The notes under the pieces were generated by a model. The model had not been told where the DNA came from. It was given only the letters and a program-made list of their open reading frames with translations, and searched no databases. Of a stretch of DNA of 45,207 nucleotides, positions 9,087 to 17,364 are shown in pieces (the stretch's first letter is position 1; each line of letters opens with the position of its first letter). Source of the stretch: RPRI01 sp051233685. GTDB lineage: Bacteria > Desulfobacterota > Desulfobacteria > Desulfobacterales > RPRI01. The stretch lies in the NCBI RefSeq assembly GCF_051233685.1, contig NZ_JBAMMY010000025.1, positions 1-45,207 on the forward strand, given 5' to 3'. Made by a program: the position numbers and the translations under genes.

Positions 9087-10835
9087 TTATTCTGGCAGTT
9101 GCTTTATAATATTATAACGCTTCATTTTTCTCCAAAGCGTGGTGCGCTCCATTTTTAATGCATTTGCTGCTTGTGCACGGTTCCAGTTATTGCTGCGCAG
9201 GGCTTTTAGAATGGTCTCTCTTTCTTTATTTGCTGCTGCCGGTTTTTTGTGATCCTGGTTCTCATCAAAATCAGGACCTGAAGATTTGAGGCGCTTTTGC
9301 ATATAATCCGGCAGGTGATGCAATTCTATTTTTTCCGTCTGGCTTATAATCAGAGCATGTTCAATAATGTTTTCCATTTCTCTTACATTGCCGGGGTAAT
9401 CATAGTTAAGAAGGGCTTCCATTGCCTTTTCCGAAATATCTTTTATTTGATGCAGGCTTGGTTCAAAATGTTTTCTCATGATGTGGCGGATAAGAAGCGG
9501 GATATCGGCTTTTCTGTCTTTAAGATACGGGAGTTCAATCTGCAAAACATTTAACCGGTAGTAAAGATCTTCGCGGAATAATTGTTTGTCAACCAGGTTT
9601 TTTAGTCCGCGGTTGCTTGCAGACAGTATACGGATATCCACGCTGACAGGGCGTCTGCTCCCCAGCGGATAAAATTTTCTATCTTCTAAAACATGCAGCA
9701 GTTTAGCCTGAAGAGAAAGCGGAAGATCTCCTATCTCATCAAGCAGTATTGTTCCGCCGGAAGCTTCCTGAAATCTTCCGGGCTTGTCGCGGTCAGCACC
9801 TGTAAATGCGCCCTTTGTATAGCCAAACATTTCCGATTCAAGAAGGTTTTCGGGAAGGGCTGCGCAATTTACTTTAACAAAAGGTTTGCCGGCTCTGTTG
9901 CTTTCAGAATGTATGACTTTTGCCAGAAGATCTTTTCCTGTTCCGGTAGGCCCTTCGATAAGAACCGTAGAGTTGGTTCCGGCAACCACACGCGTAATCT
10001 CAAATATCTTTTGCATGGCCGGATCTTTGCCTATCATATCGTGAAAAGTATAGCGTTCAGTGACAGCCTTGTTAAGATTGTATACTACTGTAAGGTCGTA
10101 AAAGGTTGAAAGTCCTCCTACAATAGCTCCCTTTTCATTTCTGAGAGCCATATAACTTGCGCGCAGAGGTATGATATCGCCGCTTTTTGTTTTCATACGG
10201 CCTTTATGGTTGCTGCGTGTGTTGCCGTTTTCTATGGAATCTTTGAGCATCTCAAGATCGTTTTCTCCTACTCCTTCAAACAAAGCCGAACATGGTTTTC
10301 CAAGAACCTGATTCCTGGCATATCCTGAAATTGTCTCGGCTGTATTATTGAAAAAAGTGATATGTCCGCCCCGGTTTACAGTAAAAATACCTATATCAAG
10401 ATTTTCCAGGATCATTTTAAGACTTCTTTCTTCAAAATGAACCCTGTTAATCAGATCCGTAATAGGAAAATGATCCTGTAAAATAGTCAAGCAGCCCACC
10501 AGATTCTGTTCGGAATCATATATGGGTGTTGCAAGGCGCGTAACAAGCCTGTGCGGCGTTTCCTCTGCTTTAACTGCTGAATCATCATCCCAGGCCTTGC
10601 CGCTTTTAAAAAGGCATTTTATCATACAGGGAACACCGCAGAAAACCTCCCGGCAATCCTGATTTGTCGCCTCGGCTTCCTTAAGCCCCATAAGCGCCTG
10701 TGCAGTAAGGTTCATTGATGAAACTTTACGGTGGATATCCACTGTGAAAGCTCCGATATTCAATTCATCAAATAATTCCAGCAACTGATCGCTTTTAATA
10801 TGTCTGCTGCTTTTAATTTTTGTTTTTGAAGACAT
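9087..10835 (-). CDS. Sigma-54-dependent enhancer-binding regulator (PAS-PAS-AAA+-Fis)
   Basis: A protein of 582 aa. Two PAS domains (about residues 15-120 and 135-245) precede the AAA+ sigma-54 activator domain (about 262-500) with Walker A GPTGTGKD, the sigma-54 contact loop GAFTGA, Walker B GGTILLDEIGD and a PGNVREMEN segment. A Fis-type helix-turn-helix (about 535-578, RAQAANALKMERTTLWRKMKRY) closes it. The first PAS carries a cysteine array (Cys61, 66, 70, 74) that recurs in other sensors of this window. There is no receiver domain, so the signal is probably sensed directly or passed by the upstream REC-kinase hybrid, whose 3' end it overlaps by 23 bp. Target promoter unknown. Confidence 0.9.
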   Translation of the reverse strand: MSSKTKIKSSRHIKSDQLLELFDELNIGAFTVDIHRKVSSMNLTAQALMGLKEAEATNQDCREVFCGVPCMIKCLFKSGKAWDDDSAVKAEETPHRLVTRLATPIYDSEQNLVGCLTILQDHFPITDLINRVHFEERSLKMILENLDIGIFTVNRGGHITFFNNTAETISGYARNQVLGKPCSALFEGVGENDLEMLKDSIENGNTRSNHKGRMKTKSGDIIPLRASYMALRNEKGAIVGGLSTFYDLTVVYNLNKAVTERYTFHDMIGKDPAMQKIFEITRVVAGTNSTVLIEGPTGTGKDLLAKVIHSESNRAGKPFVKVNCAALPENLLESEMFGYTKGAFTGADRDKPGRFQEASGGTILLDEIGDLPLSLQAKLLHVLEDRKFYPLGSRRPVSVDIRILSASNRGLKNLVDKQLFREDLYYRLNVLQIELPYLKDRKADIPLLIRHIMRKHFEPSLHQIKDISEKAMEALLNYDYPGNVREMENIIEHALIISQTEKIELHHLPDYMQKRLKSSGPDFDENQDHKKPAAANKERETILKALRSNNWNRAQAANALKMERTTLWRKMKRYNIIKQLPE

Positions 10836-11955
10836 TTTCCCTTTCCGGAAATTTATTTTCTACGGGCAGCCGAAGTATAAAGACCGAACCCTTGCCGGGC
10901 CGGCTTTTTGCCTCAACACTTCCCTTATGCCGTTGCATTATTCCATATACTGTTGAAAGGCCGAGACCGATGCCGTATCCATCTTTTTTGGTCGTGAAAA
11001 AAGGTTCAAAAATATGTAAAATATCTTTTTCTGTGATCCCGTGTCCTGAATCTTTTACACTTATTGTTACAAAGCCTTTAGCCGGTTCATTTTGTGCAGA
11101 AAGCTCAAGAGTTCCGCCATCCGGCATTGCATCAATTGCATTGAATATAAGATTAATGACGCATTGTTGCAATTGATTAAAATCACCGTTTATTTCAGGT
11201 AAAACCGGGCTTATATTTAATTTAAATTCAATTTTGCCAAGTTCCATTTTATGGCGGCTTAAAAGCACACACCGGTCTAAAAGGCATTTCAAATCAATTC
11301 TTGTAAAAACCGGTTCGGACTTGCGTGAAAATGTTAATAAACCGGAAACTATCTGGGTGCAACGGCTGATTTCACTTTCAATAAGTTCAAGTTGATTTAT
11401 AAACTTTTTCCTGCTGTCTTCTGCCAAAACACCTTTTTCCATGATACGCTGCATCAGTTTTATGTAATTTAACACACCGGAAAGAGGATTATTTATTTCA
11501 TGAGCCACGCTTGCCGCAAGACGTCCGAGCGACATCATTTTGTCCTGGTGAAGTATTAATTTTAATTTCCTTCTTGCTGTAAAACGCTCTTTAGCTCTGG
11601 CCAGAGCCATGAAGAATGCTTCGTGGCTTATCGGCTTTGTGATGAAATCGGAAGCATCAAGCTGAAGTGCCCTTATTGCTATATCCATCTCCCCGAATGC
11701 GGTCGCCACAATAATTTCAATATCAGGAATATTCTTCTTAAGAGTTTCAAGCACCTTAAGACCGTCCATTCCCGGCATGCGGATATCCGTTATTACAATC
11801 TGCGGCAGTATTTTATAGCATAAATCCACTCCTGCAATGCCATCGGAAGCAGTTTTGGTGATGTACCCGGAATCCTGCAACATCATGGCCATGACATCCC
11901 GGATATCTTCTTCGTCATCTATTACAACAACCGTCCAGGAATTATTATCAGACAT
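10813..11955 (-). CDS. Response regulator-histidine kinase hybrid
   Basis: A protein of 380 aa. An N-terminal receiver domain (residues about 8-125; phosphoacceptor Asp57 in VITDIRMPG) is followed by a short linker, a HisKA segment with LAASVAHEINNPLSG (His near residue 150) and a HATPase_c domain with GHGI, FEPFFTTK and GIGLGLS boxes. It has no membrane segment, so it is cytoplasmic. A receiver in front of the kinase suggests it is itself controlled by another kinase, or belongs to a phosphorelay. It overlaps the following sigma-54 regulator (transcription goes from this gene to that one), resembling an NtrB-NtrC-like pair in which the receiver has moved to the kinase. Confidence 0.9.
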   Translation of the reverse strand: MSDNNSWTVVVIDDEEDIRDVMAMMLQDSGYITKTASDGIAGVDLCYKILPQIVITDIRMPGMDGLKVLETLKKNIPDIEIIVATAFGEMDIAIRALQLDASDFITKPISHEAFFMALARAKERFTARRKLKLILHQDKMMSLGRLAASVAHEINNPLSGVLNYIKLMQRIMEKGVLAEDSRKKFINQLELIESEISRCTQIVSGLLTFSRKSEPVFTRIDLKCLLDRCVLLSRHKMELGKIEFKLNISPVLPEINGDFNQLQQCVINLIFNAIDAMPDGGTLELSAQNEPAKGFVTISVKDSGHGITEKDILHIFEPFFTTKKDGYGIGLGLSTVYGIMQRHKGSVEAKSRPGKGSVFILRLPVENKFPERENVFKNKN

Positions 11956-12366
11956 GAAAATTTCCTCTGTTATAAATCAGCTTGTATTGCATATCATTAT
12001 TTTCTGATCATGCGCCAAGCAAAAAAAGGTGCTTGTTGTTAAAATTTAACAGGCATAATAAGCTATAAAGAGATAAAAAGATAAGTTCACAACAGAAAAA
12101 CAATATATATCGGTATTTATTCTTTCTTAACCATATAACATATTAATCGCAATAAGCAAATTGTCCGGCTAAGATTTTATTGCCGGTATATGAACCCATT
12201 ATATTATACTCTGGAATTGTTAGGTTGTATAAACGTTATTATGATGGATTTTTTACAAGTCAATCGTTTATTATTTTACTGTTGTGTGCTAATAAATGAT
12301 ACATGATAATAACCAAATTGATGCATTAATTTTTTAACAAATTAAAAGCATGAAGCGAGGTATGCC
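11956..12366. other. Divergent intergenic region
   Basis: About 410 bp of AT-rich DNA between the divergently transcribed kinase (minus) and receiver gene (plus). It must hold both promoters, but I cannot place a convincing -35/-10 or -24/-12 pair. The segment at about 12262-12305 is repeated, with changes, at about 44400-44445 next to a remnant of the receiver gene. GTTAAAATTTAAC near 12038-12050 is an imperfect palindrome. Confidence 0.5.
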
Positions 12367-12720
12367 ATGGCGAAAAAAATTCTTGTTATTGATGATGATC
12401 CTGTAATCGTAAAATATATTATAACACTTCTTAATGATAACGGCTATGAAACAATGACTGCGTCAAACGGAATAGAAGGGTGTGAAGTTTTAAAAAAGGT
12501 GAAACCCGATCTTATTACTCTTGATCTTCAGATGCATGAGGAATGGGGTACGAATTTTTACAGAAAAATTTCAAAAAATGAAGAATTCAAGGATATTCCG
12601 GTTATAGTCATAAGCGGTCTTGCCGGACGGCATCTTTCGATAAAAGATGCCGTAGCCTACCTTCCCAAGCCTTTTGACCCGGATAAGCTGCTTGGAATAC
12701 TCAAAAGAACAATCGGATAA
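12367..12720 (+). CDS. Stand-alone receiver domain protein
   Basis: A protein of 117 aa, a single CheY-like receiver: acidic cluster DDD (residues 9-11), phosphoacceptor Asp53 (LITLDLQM), the conserved ISG (Ser/Thr switch) and a Lys-Pro pair in YLPKPFDPDKLL. There is no output domain, so it acts as a relay or on a protein partner. GCGAGG lies 7 bp before the ATG. A decayed duplicate of its 3' end lies at the far end of the window (44398-44589). Confidence 0.9.
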   Translation: MAKKILVIDDDPVIVKYIITLLNDNGYETMTASNGIEGCEVLKKVKPDLITLDLQMHEEWGTNFYRKISKNEEFKDIPVIVISGLAGRHLSIKDAVAYLPKPFDPDKLLGILKRTIG

Positions 12721-12800
12721 GAAGTGGCAAATATTTTATTATCTGTTTGGTAATAAGTTTAAACTGAGAACAGGTGAAAAAATGGTGAATATCGGCCCTG

Positions 12801-13046
12801 TTAGTCTCCTGTTCTCTCAGGCTGTTGTACTTCTCTCATACGATTTTTTGCAGCCGATTGTTTTTTCCTGTTAGATAACTCCATAACTTTTGCGAGAATT
12901 TCAGTGGCCGGAATGGGTGGAGCAGAATTCTGTAGAAACGAATGTACCAATTTGATCCAGCTTATTTCAGGATGATATTTGTATAAGTCGTCAGTGGTCA
13001 GACCGTCGCCGGTTGCTGACAGAGGAAGAACTAAAGGAATTTTCTA
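12801..13046 (-). pseudogene. Start-less reading frame carrying the tail of an FrhB-like gene
   Basis: Eighty codons are open from after a TAG (13044-13046) to TAA (12801-12803), with no start codon or ribosome-binding site. The last 40 or so residues (ATEILAKVMELSNRKKQ... then NRMREVQQPE) are nearly the same as the C-terminus of the FrhB-like protein encoded at 19594-20718, at DNA and protein level. The first half (about 40 residues with LTTDDLYKYHPEISWIKLVHS) does not match that protein, and I do not recognise it. It is probably a chimaeric or decayed duplicate. It overlaps the last codons of the radical SAM gene. Confidence 0.55.
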
Positions 13047-13984
13047 AGATAGAAAATATGTCCATCATACCTTACTTCTGATAGATCCCCCTGAGTCACC
13101 AGCCGGTCAACAACATCCCACGAAGATCCAGCTTTAGACAGAAGCATGTTGACGGCCTCTTTTCTCATCGGGTGAACAGCAGTAATACTCAGAAGATCTT
13201 TTTCAATATCGCTCGTAAAGGCAAAGGCATTTCCTTCGTAGCCGATCAGGTATTCCACCCGTATTACCTTGTCGGCAAATATACGGTATATCCGGTTAAG
13301 GGATTCTTCCCCCGGGCCGCACACCCACCGCTTTGCCGGAGGACGTGTGGGAATACTCAGATATGCCAGAGAAGGCTGCAATATGTGGAGAAAATCGGTT
13401 ATCTCCTTAATGCAGTCATCGTTGTCATTAAGTCCTTTGACAATCATAGTTTCTGTAACAAGTTTGCCGGTAAAGGTTTTGGCAAATGCAAGCATCCCGT
13501 CCAGAATCAGTGGCAGCCGTATTGATTTATGAGGCCGGTTGATCCGCCTCCAGATTTCTTCCCAAACAGCATCGATTTTCAGCGAAACCCAATCGGCCCT
13601 GCCTATCTCTTCTCTAACATCATAGCGCGCCATAAGCGAGCTGTTTGTGATAACACCGATAGGTATATTTAAAGCCTTCAAAAGCATGATTTCCTTGCCA
13701 AGGTTTACGTCTAAAGTCGGCTCCCCGTCCGGCACGAAGGTGATGTAGTCAACTTTTTCTGCTGTCTCATTTGCTTTTACCAACCTGCTTTGCACATCCC
13801 GTAAAATGTTTTCGGGCTCATAAAAAAAGCAGCGATCATTTAGCATCTGAGTGGTTCGTCCTACCTGACAGTAGGCGCAGGAATAGGTGCATATTTTAGC
13901 AGGAATGTTGTTAATTCCCAGGCTCTTTCCCAAACGACGAGAAGGAACGGGCCCATACGAATATTGGGGAGTTCTATCTTTCAT
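13031..13984 (-). CDS. Radical SAM protein (COG0731-like)
   Basis: A protein of 317 aa. The radical SAM cluster motif is CTYSCAYCQ (Cys32, Cys36, Cys39), preceded by the family-typical GPVPSRRLGKSLGIN. Further conserved parts are a GEPTLD box (SAM binding) and VSLKIDA. The family cleaves S-adenosylmethionine with a [4Fe-4S] cluster; related proteins include the Tyw1-type group, but this subfamily has no fixed function. The C-terminal 60 residues (MRKEAVNMLLSKAGS onward) look like a small winged-helix-like domain. It is the last gene of the sigma-54-promoted operon that begins at 17994, 63 bp after the DUF89 gene. Confidence 0.85.
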   Translation of the reverse strand: MKDRTPQYSYGPVPSRRLGKSLGINNIPAKICTYSCAYCQVGRTTQMLNDRCFFYEPENILRDVQSRLVKANETAEKVDYITFVPDGEPTLDVNLGKEIMLLKALNIPIGVITNSSLMARYDVREEIGRADWVSLKIDAVWEEIWRRINRPHKSIRLPLILDGMLAFAKTFTGKLVTETMIVKGLNDNDDCIKEITDFLHILQPSLAYLSIPTRPPAKRWVCGPGEESLNRIYRIFADKVIRVEYLIGYEGNAFAFTSDIEKDLLSITAVHPMRKEAVNMLLSKAGSSWDVVDRLVTQGDLSEVRYDGHIFYLRKFL

Positions 13985-14047
13985 GATTCTTTTTCGTATG
14001 AAGGATTTCTATAATTTCCGTCATATCCCGGCATCTGAAAAATCTCC

Positions 14048-14917
14048 TCAGTTAGTTAGCCCAGCACAAGAACTTATCAACAAATGGGTTCCGAGCGGTA
14101 CCCGTACGTGTTTTGCAACGACAGCGCACTTTGCCTTGAATAAAAAAATGATCTTACCGGGCGCATCACTAAGCGTTTCGAAATTGCCTTGTCCCTTGGC
14201 AATGGTCAGATCAGCCTCGGCGAAACGCCGCTTAAACTCCCGACTACAATCGCCAAGTATTGTACCCGGCGCATCCGAACCATTATCGATAATTTCTACG
14301 ATTTCGTGAAGTCCAACAGCCAGCGCATCGGCAATGGTTGCGTCATTTATTACAGGGCCGCCCCTCACAGCCACGGTTACCCGCGCTTTTGATAGCAGCT
14401 GCTCTATAAGCAGGCGGTCGAAGGCGATCTCGCCGGCATTATCAGTAAGGTAAAGGATGCTTTGCGCTCCGGCAACAGCATTGCGAAATCCGTTATAGTT
14501 CCCAAAAAAAGGTTCTGTCAGGGCTTGGCTGATGGATTCGCGCACGCAGGACTCCGTAACTTTTCTGTTAACTCCCATATCAATAACATTTCCTGCGATG
14601 GCTAAGCGCAATGCTGTGATCAGCGGGTCTTTAGCGGTCTCAATTTCGGTTTTCAGCTCAGATAAAAGATCTAAGGCTATACGGTTCTGATGATCTTTTG
14701 CTTCACGGTAAGGGTCTTTCTTGCCGACGATTTCGCGAAGACGACGGTGAATGAGTTGCGCCAAGACCGGAGCCGGTTGACCCATATCCATGTCGGCAGT
14801 CCAGCGCAACACTTCACGTAGAATTCGCTCATGGACGGTAATATCGCTTGATACCAGCATAGCAGCATCTATAGTTTGACGGACAAGACATGGAATGCAA
14901 TCTAATGAAATTTTCAT
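14048..14917 (-). CDS. DUF89 (ARMT1-like) family metal-dependent phosphatase
   Basis: A protein of 289 aa. The N-terminal helical part has the bacterial/archaeal C-I-P-C motif (residues 7-10). The catalytic Rossmann-like half shows LYLTDNAGEIAFDRLL, VRGGPVINDAT and IAKGQGNFETL, the metal-binding and active-site strings of DUF89. Family members with known activity are damage-control phosphatases that hydrolyse reactive sugar phosphates using Mn2+ or Ni2+. The bacterial branch with a CxxC pair often sits next to NifX and radical SAM genes, as here. Its substrate in this organism is unknown. Confidence 0.88.
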   Translation of the reverse strand: MKISLDCIPCLVRQTIDAAMLVSSDITVHERILREVLRWTADMDMGQPAPVLAQLIHRRLREIVGKKDPYREAKDHQNRIALDLLSELKTEIETAKDPLITALRLAIAGNVIDMGVNRKVTESCVRESISQALTEPFFGNYNGFRNAVAGAQSILYLTDNAGEIAFDRLLIEQLLSKARVTVAVRGGPVINDATIADALAVGLHEIVEIIDNGSDAPGTILGDCSREFKRRFAEADLTIAKGQGNFETLSDAPGKIIFLFKAKCAVVAKHVRVPLGTHLLISSCAGLTN

Positions 14918-14924
14918 GCCTTAG

Positions 14925-14987
14925 TTACATCCAATGTTTTTCAACATAAGCAGCCTTGTACCTGGTTGTTTTCTCTGTGCCGTTCAT
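14925..14987 (-). CDS. Possible 20-residue peptide
   Basis: ATG at 14987 has AAAGGA at good distance and opens 20 codons (MNGTEKTTRYKAAYVEKHWM), ending 7 bp before the DUF89 start. It could be a leader or coupling peptide, a remnant, or chance. Confidence 0.25.
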   Translation of the reverse strand: MNGTEKTTRYKAAYVEKHWM

Positions 14988-15001
14988 CGTCAAAATTCCT
15001 T

Positions 15002-15397
15002 TCATTCCACCGTGGTTTTCTTCCCGATTTCGCTCATACGTTTCTTGATGAAATCCAGTTCTGACTGCAAGGCCTCAGCTTGTTTCCCGAGCGCCTGCTT
15101 TTCTATTTCCGGGTCATATTTTCGGTAAGGTGCGGCGGGGTATCCGGAAAACGTTGCATAGCCGCTGAATCGTGTCCGTCCCGGAAGGCCTGTGGCATAG
15201 AATATGTTTCGGCATCCGCGTCCGCCTCCACCGAATCCTCGGCTCCAGTCACCGCGACCTCTTCCGAAACCCATCCCATAGTCACGTTTAGGGGTAGGAT
15301 TCCCGTACCCAGATACTCTGTCCCCCGCGCAGAATCCAGCCGCGCGTCCGGTCATTGCACCCATTCCCATAGGTCCTGTTCGATCTCCTCCTGGCAT
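15002..15397 (-). CDS. DUF5320 family Gly-rich protein
   Basis: A protein of 131 aa. The N-terminus MPGGDRTGPMGMG is typical of DUF5320, a small family found beside NifX/orange-protein genes in anaerobes. The middle is Gly/Arg/Phe-rich, and the last 40 residues form a predicted coiled coil (KQALGKQAEALQSELDFIKKRM). I start it at the second of two close ATGs (15397), since AAGGAGG is 8 bp upstream of that one but only 2 bp from the ATG at 15403. Function unknown; a role in Fe-S or metal cluster handling is inferred from context only. Confidence 0.85.
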   Translation of the reverse strand: MPGGDRTGPMGMGAMTGRAAGFCAGDRVSGYGNPTPKRDYGMGFGRGRGDWSRGFGGGGRGCRNIFYATGLPGRTRFSGYATFSGYPAAPYRKYDPEIEKQALGKQAEALQSELDFIKKRMSEIGKKTTVE

Positions 15398-15428
15398 TGT
15401 CATATCCTCCTTTTTTAAGAATTGTTTG

Positions 15429-15644
15429 TTATTCCCTTGTCATGGCGGTTCCGCATTTAGGGCACTGCTTCTGCATGCAGGGCACTCCACGTTCATGCGG
15501 TTCACGATGCCCGCATTTCGGACAAAAGCAGGTACCGGCATCGCCGGCTGCAAGGGGGCCTCCCATACGGCCTCGTTTTTGTCCGCTTCGGCTCTGGCCT
15601 TGTCCGCCGCCTTTTCCTGTTCGATTGGTTCCATTTCCGTTCAT
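15429..15644 (-). CDS. Small zinc-ribbon protein (internal start)
   Basis: A protein of 71 aa from ATG 15644, preceded by AAGGAGG 7 bp upstream. The N-terminal half is Gly/Arg/Lys-rich. The C-terminus holds two C-x-x-C pairs (CFCPKCGHREPHERG, then CPKCGTAM), which would bind one zinc or an Fe-S centre. It is in frame with the NifX-like protein before it, so it may be made as a separate product, as the C-terminal part of a fusion, or both. Similar zinc-ribbon proteins accompany NifX-type genes in other anaerobes. Confidence 0.65.
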   Translation of the reverse strand: MNGNGTNRTGKGGGQGQSRSGQKRGRMGGPLAAGDAGTCFCPKCGHREPHERGVPCMQKQCPKCGTAMTRE

Positions 15645-16034
15645 TTCATATTCCTCCTTGTTTGTGCTGAATATTCCCCGGCGGCGACCTCGACCGCTGC
15701 CGCAGCAACCCGGCATATCAAATGTGTCACGCTCCAGATCGTTATGGAGCCAAGCTTGAACGACCTCGCGCAGGTCGCCGGCCAAAAATGGAATGACCCG
15801 GATGCCGTAGGCAGTTATAAGCTCGTACAGCGGTCTGGAAATCGCACCGCATACCAAGGTGCAAATACCCAGTTCCACCAGTCGAAGTGCCTTCCGTATA
15901 GGCATATCTTCCGTTAGCGTTTCATGTGTCTCGCCAATAACCTGCTCCAAGTCGGCCTCGACGACGAAAATCTTCCGCGCGGTGTCGAAGACCGGAGCGA
16001 TCCGATTATCCCAGTGTGCGAATGCTGCTTTTAT
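15429..16034 (-). CDS. NifX/orange-protein-like domain read through into a zinc-ribbon protein; apparent ATA start
   Basis: The domain HWDNRIAPVFDTA...CGAISRPLYELITAYGIRVIPFLAGD is the dinitrogenase iron-molybdenum cofactor family (NifX/NafY), which binds metal clusters non-catalytically. The codon at the family's usual Met position (16034-16032) is ATA, with AGAGGA upstream, and no ATG, GTG or TTG exists between it and TTG at 15950. It overlaps the TAA of the upstream MetF gene exactly as an ATGA junction would, with G changed to A (ATAA). Beyond residue about 125 the frame continues without a stop through what looks like a ribosome-binding site (AAGGAGG) into a second small protein starting at 15644. 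Whether the product is a fusion, two proteins, or starts at a weak codon is open. Confidence 0.7.
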   Translation of the reverse strand: MKAAFAHWDNRIAPVFDTARKIFVVEADLEQVIGETHETLTEDMPIRKALRLVELGICTLVCGAISRPLYELITAYGIRVIPFLAGDLREVVQAWLHNDLERDTFDMPGCCGSGRGRRRGIFSTNKEEYEMNGNGTNRTGKGGGQGQSRSGQKRGRMGGPLAAGDAGTCFCPKCGHREPHERGVPCMQKQCPKCGTAMTRE

Positions 16035-16906
16035 AACAGTTTTTCCTCTTTAAGTTTATTAAGAATCTGTGCCGTGGAATGGCTGCGGTCCATGGTGTAG
16101 AAGTGCAGGCCGTTAACACCTTCTTTCAGCAATCCCCTGCATTGCCCGGTGGCAAAATCGATACCCAGCTTTAAAACAGCATTTTTATCGTCTGCATCCA
16201 CGGTATCGAGCCTGCTTTGCAGATCGGCCGGGATAGAAGCCCCGCAGACTTTACAAAGCATTTTGGTCATCTTCGCTGTGTAGACGGGCATAATACCCGG
16301 AATTATGGGCACAGCAACGCCGGCAGCCCTGCATTTTTTTACATAATCGAAGAAAAAAGCATTGTTATAAAAATATTGGGCCACAACATATTCAGCGCCG
16401 TTGTCAACCTTGCACTTGAGATATTCGATATCTTTATCGAGGCTTTGCGCCTCGACATGCCCCTCGGGATAGCCGGCGCAGCCGAGTGTGAAATCATAGC
16501 GCTCTTTGATAAATGCGATCATTTCCGAAGCATGGGCAAAACTTTGGGTGTGAGGCGTAAACGTGTCTTCCCTTGGTTTATCGCCGCGAATAACAAAAAT
16601 GGTTTTGACCCCCAGAGCCTGATACCTGTCCAATACACCGATAATTTCTTCCGGGCCAAGACCGTATCCGGCGATATATGCAACAGCCGGTTGTTTTTTA
16701 TCAATCATCACCTCTTTAACGGTTTGATACGATCCATCCCGCGTGGAACCACCGGCGCCGAAGGTGATGGACATATAATCAGGCTTTAGCTCAGCAAGAT
16801 CATCAATGGTCTTGCTGAACGTCTGAGCTGCCTTTTCGTTTCTGGGTGGAAAGAACTCCATTGAAATCACAGGTTTTTTACTTTCGTATAAACGGGTAAC
16901 GCGCAT
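16031..16906 (-). CDS. metF: Methylenetetrahydrofolate reductase (MetF)
   Basis: A protein of 291 aa, the full length of bacterial MetF. It begins MRVTRLYESKKPVISMEFFPPR, with the conserved substrate-end EFFPPR motif at residues 17-22, and carries the YMSITFGAGGSTRDG block, the VIRGD region, and AGYPEGH. It is an FAD-dependent TIM barrel that reduces 5,10-methylene-THF to 5-methyl-THF. AAAGGAG is 11 bp before the ATG. It overlaps the IscU-like gene by 40 bp, so the pair is tightly coupled. It is a different lineage from the two MetF-like proteins at 35-41 kb, whose order in the operon fits an Hdr complex. Here it may serve methionine synthesis or C1 metabolism. Confidence 0.93.
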   Translation of the reverse strand: MRVTRLYESKKPVISMEFFPPRNEKAAQTFSKTIDDLAELKPDYMSITFGAGGSTRDGSYQTVKEVMIDKKQPAVAYIAGYGLGPEEIIGVLDRYQALGVKTIFVIRGDKPREDTFTPHTQSFAHASEMIAFIKERYDFTLGCAGYPEGHVEAQSLDKDIEYLKCKVDNGAEYVVAQYFYNNAFFFDYVKKCRAAGVAVPIIPGIMPVYTAKMTKMLCKVCGASIPADLQSRLDTVDADDKNAVLKLGIDFATGQCRGLLKEGVNGLHFYTMDRSHSTAQILNKLKEEKLL

Positions 16907-17346
16907 TGAATATTTTTCTCCTTTTGCGGTTTCATATAGTTGTTTAATGCTTCTTGAACAGCCGAAGCAGCAAGATCCGCACAGTGCAGATCCTCTTGCA
17001 GTAGTTTTCCGATCTTTTTAAGCACGGCTTTACTGTTAATGTCAGTTAAGGCGTCAGGATCTTTGCCTATGGTGAGTTCCGCTGCAAAGGAACCGCAGAT
17101 TGAGCTTGATGCACAACCATCAGTAAAGTAGGATGCCTCTTTTACACGATCATTTTCGAATTTCAGGTAGATTTCCATGCTGTCACCACACTGACCTGTC
17201 ACACGTGCGTGGGCATCGGCATCTGCCATGCGTCCCTGATAGCGGGGATTACGCCAGCGCTGGAAACCCTTTTCACCATAGGCCTCTTTTGCCTCGTCAA
17301 ATATTTTTTCTTGCAGATTATCTATAAAATCGTCCAATTTTTTCAT
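16867..17346 (-). CDS. IscU/NifU-type Fe-S scaffold protein
   Basis: A protein of 159 aa with the fold and Cys pattern of an IscU/NifU N-terminal scaffold: GQCGDSMEIYLKFENDRV, then DGCASSSICGSFAAELTIGK and, late, EDLHCADLAASAVQEAL. Three conserved Cys align with the cluster ligands. It would assemble or carry [2Fe-2S]/[4Fe-4S] clusters. It lies 18 bp downstream of the NifX-like gene and overlaps MetF. In this operon it could supply clusters to the NifX/DUF5320 proteins. Confidence 0.85.
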   Translation of the reverse strand: MKKLDDFIDNLQEKIFDEAKEAYGEKGFQRWRNPRYQGRMADADAHARVTGQCGDSMEIYLKFENDRVKEASYFTDGCASSSICGSFAAELTIGKDPDALTDINSKAVLKKIGKLLQEDLHCADLAASAVQEALNNYMKPQKEKNIQCALPVYTKVKNL

Positions 17347-17364
17347 ATGCAGTTTTTTTATCCC

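Noticed and set aside
12038..12050. Operator-like palindrome GTTAAAATTTAAC
   Set aside because: AT-rich chance palindrome with a central mismatch and no second copy.
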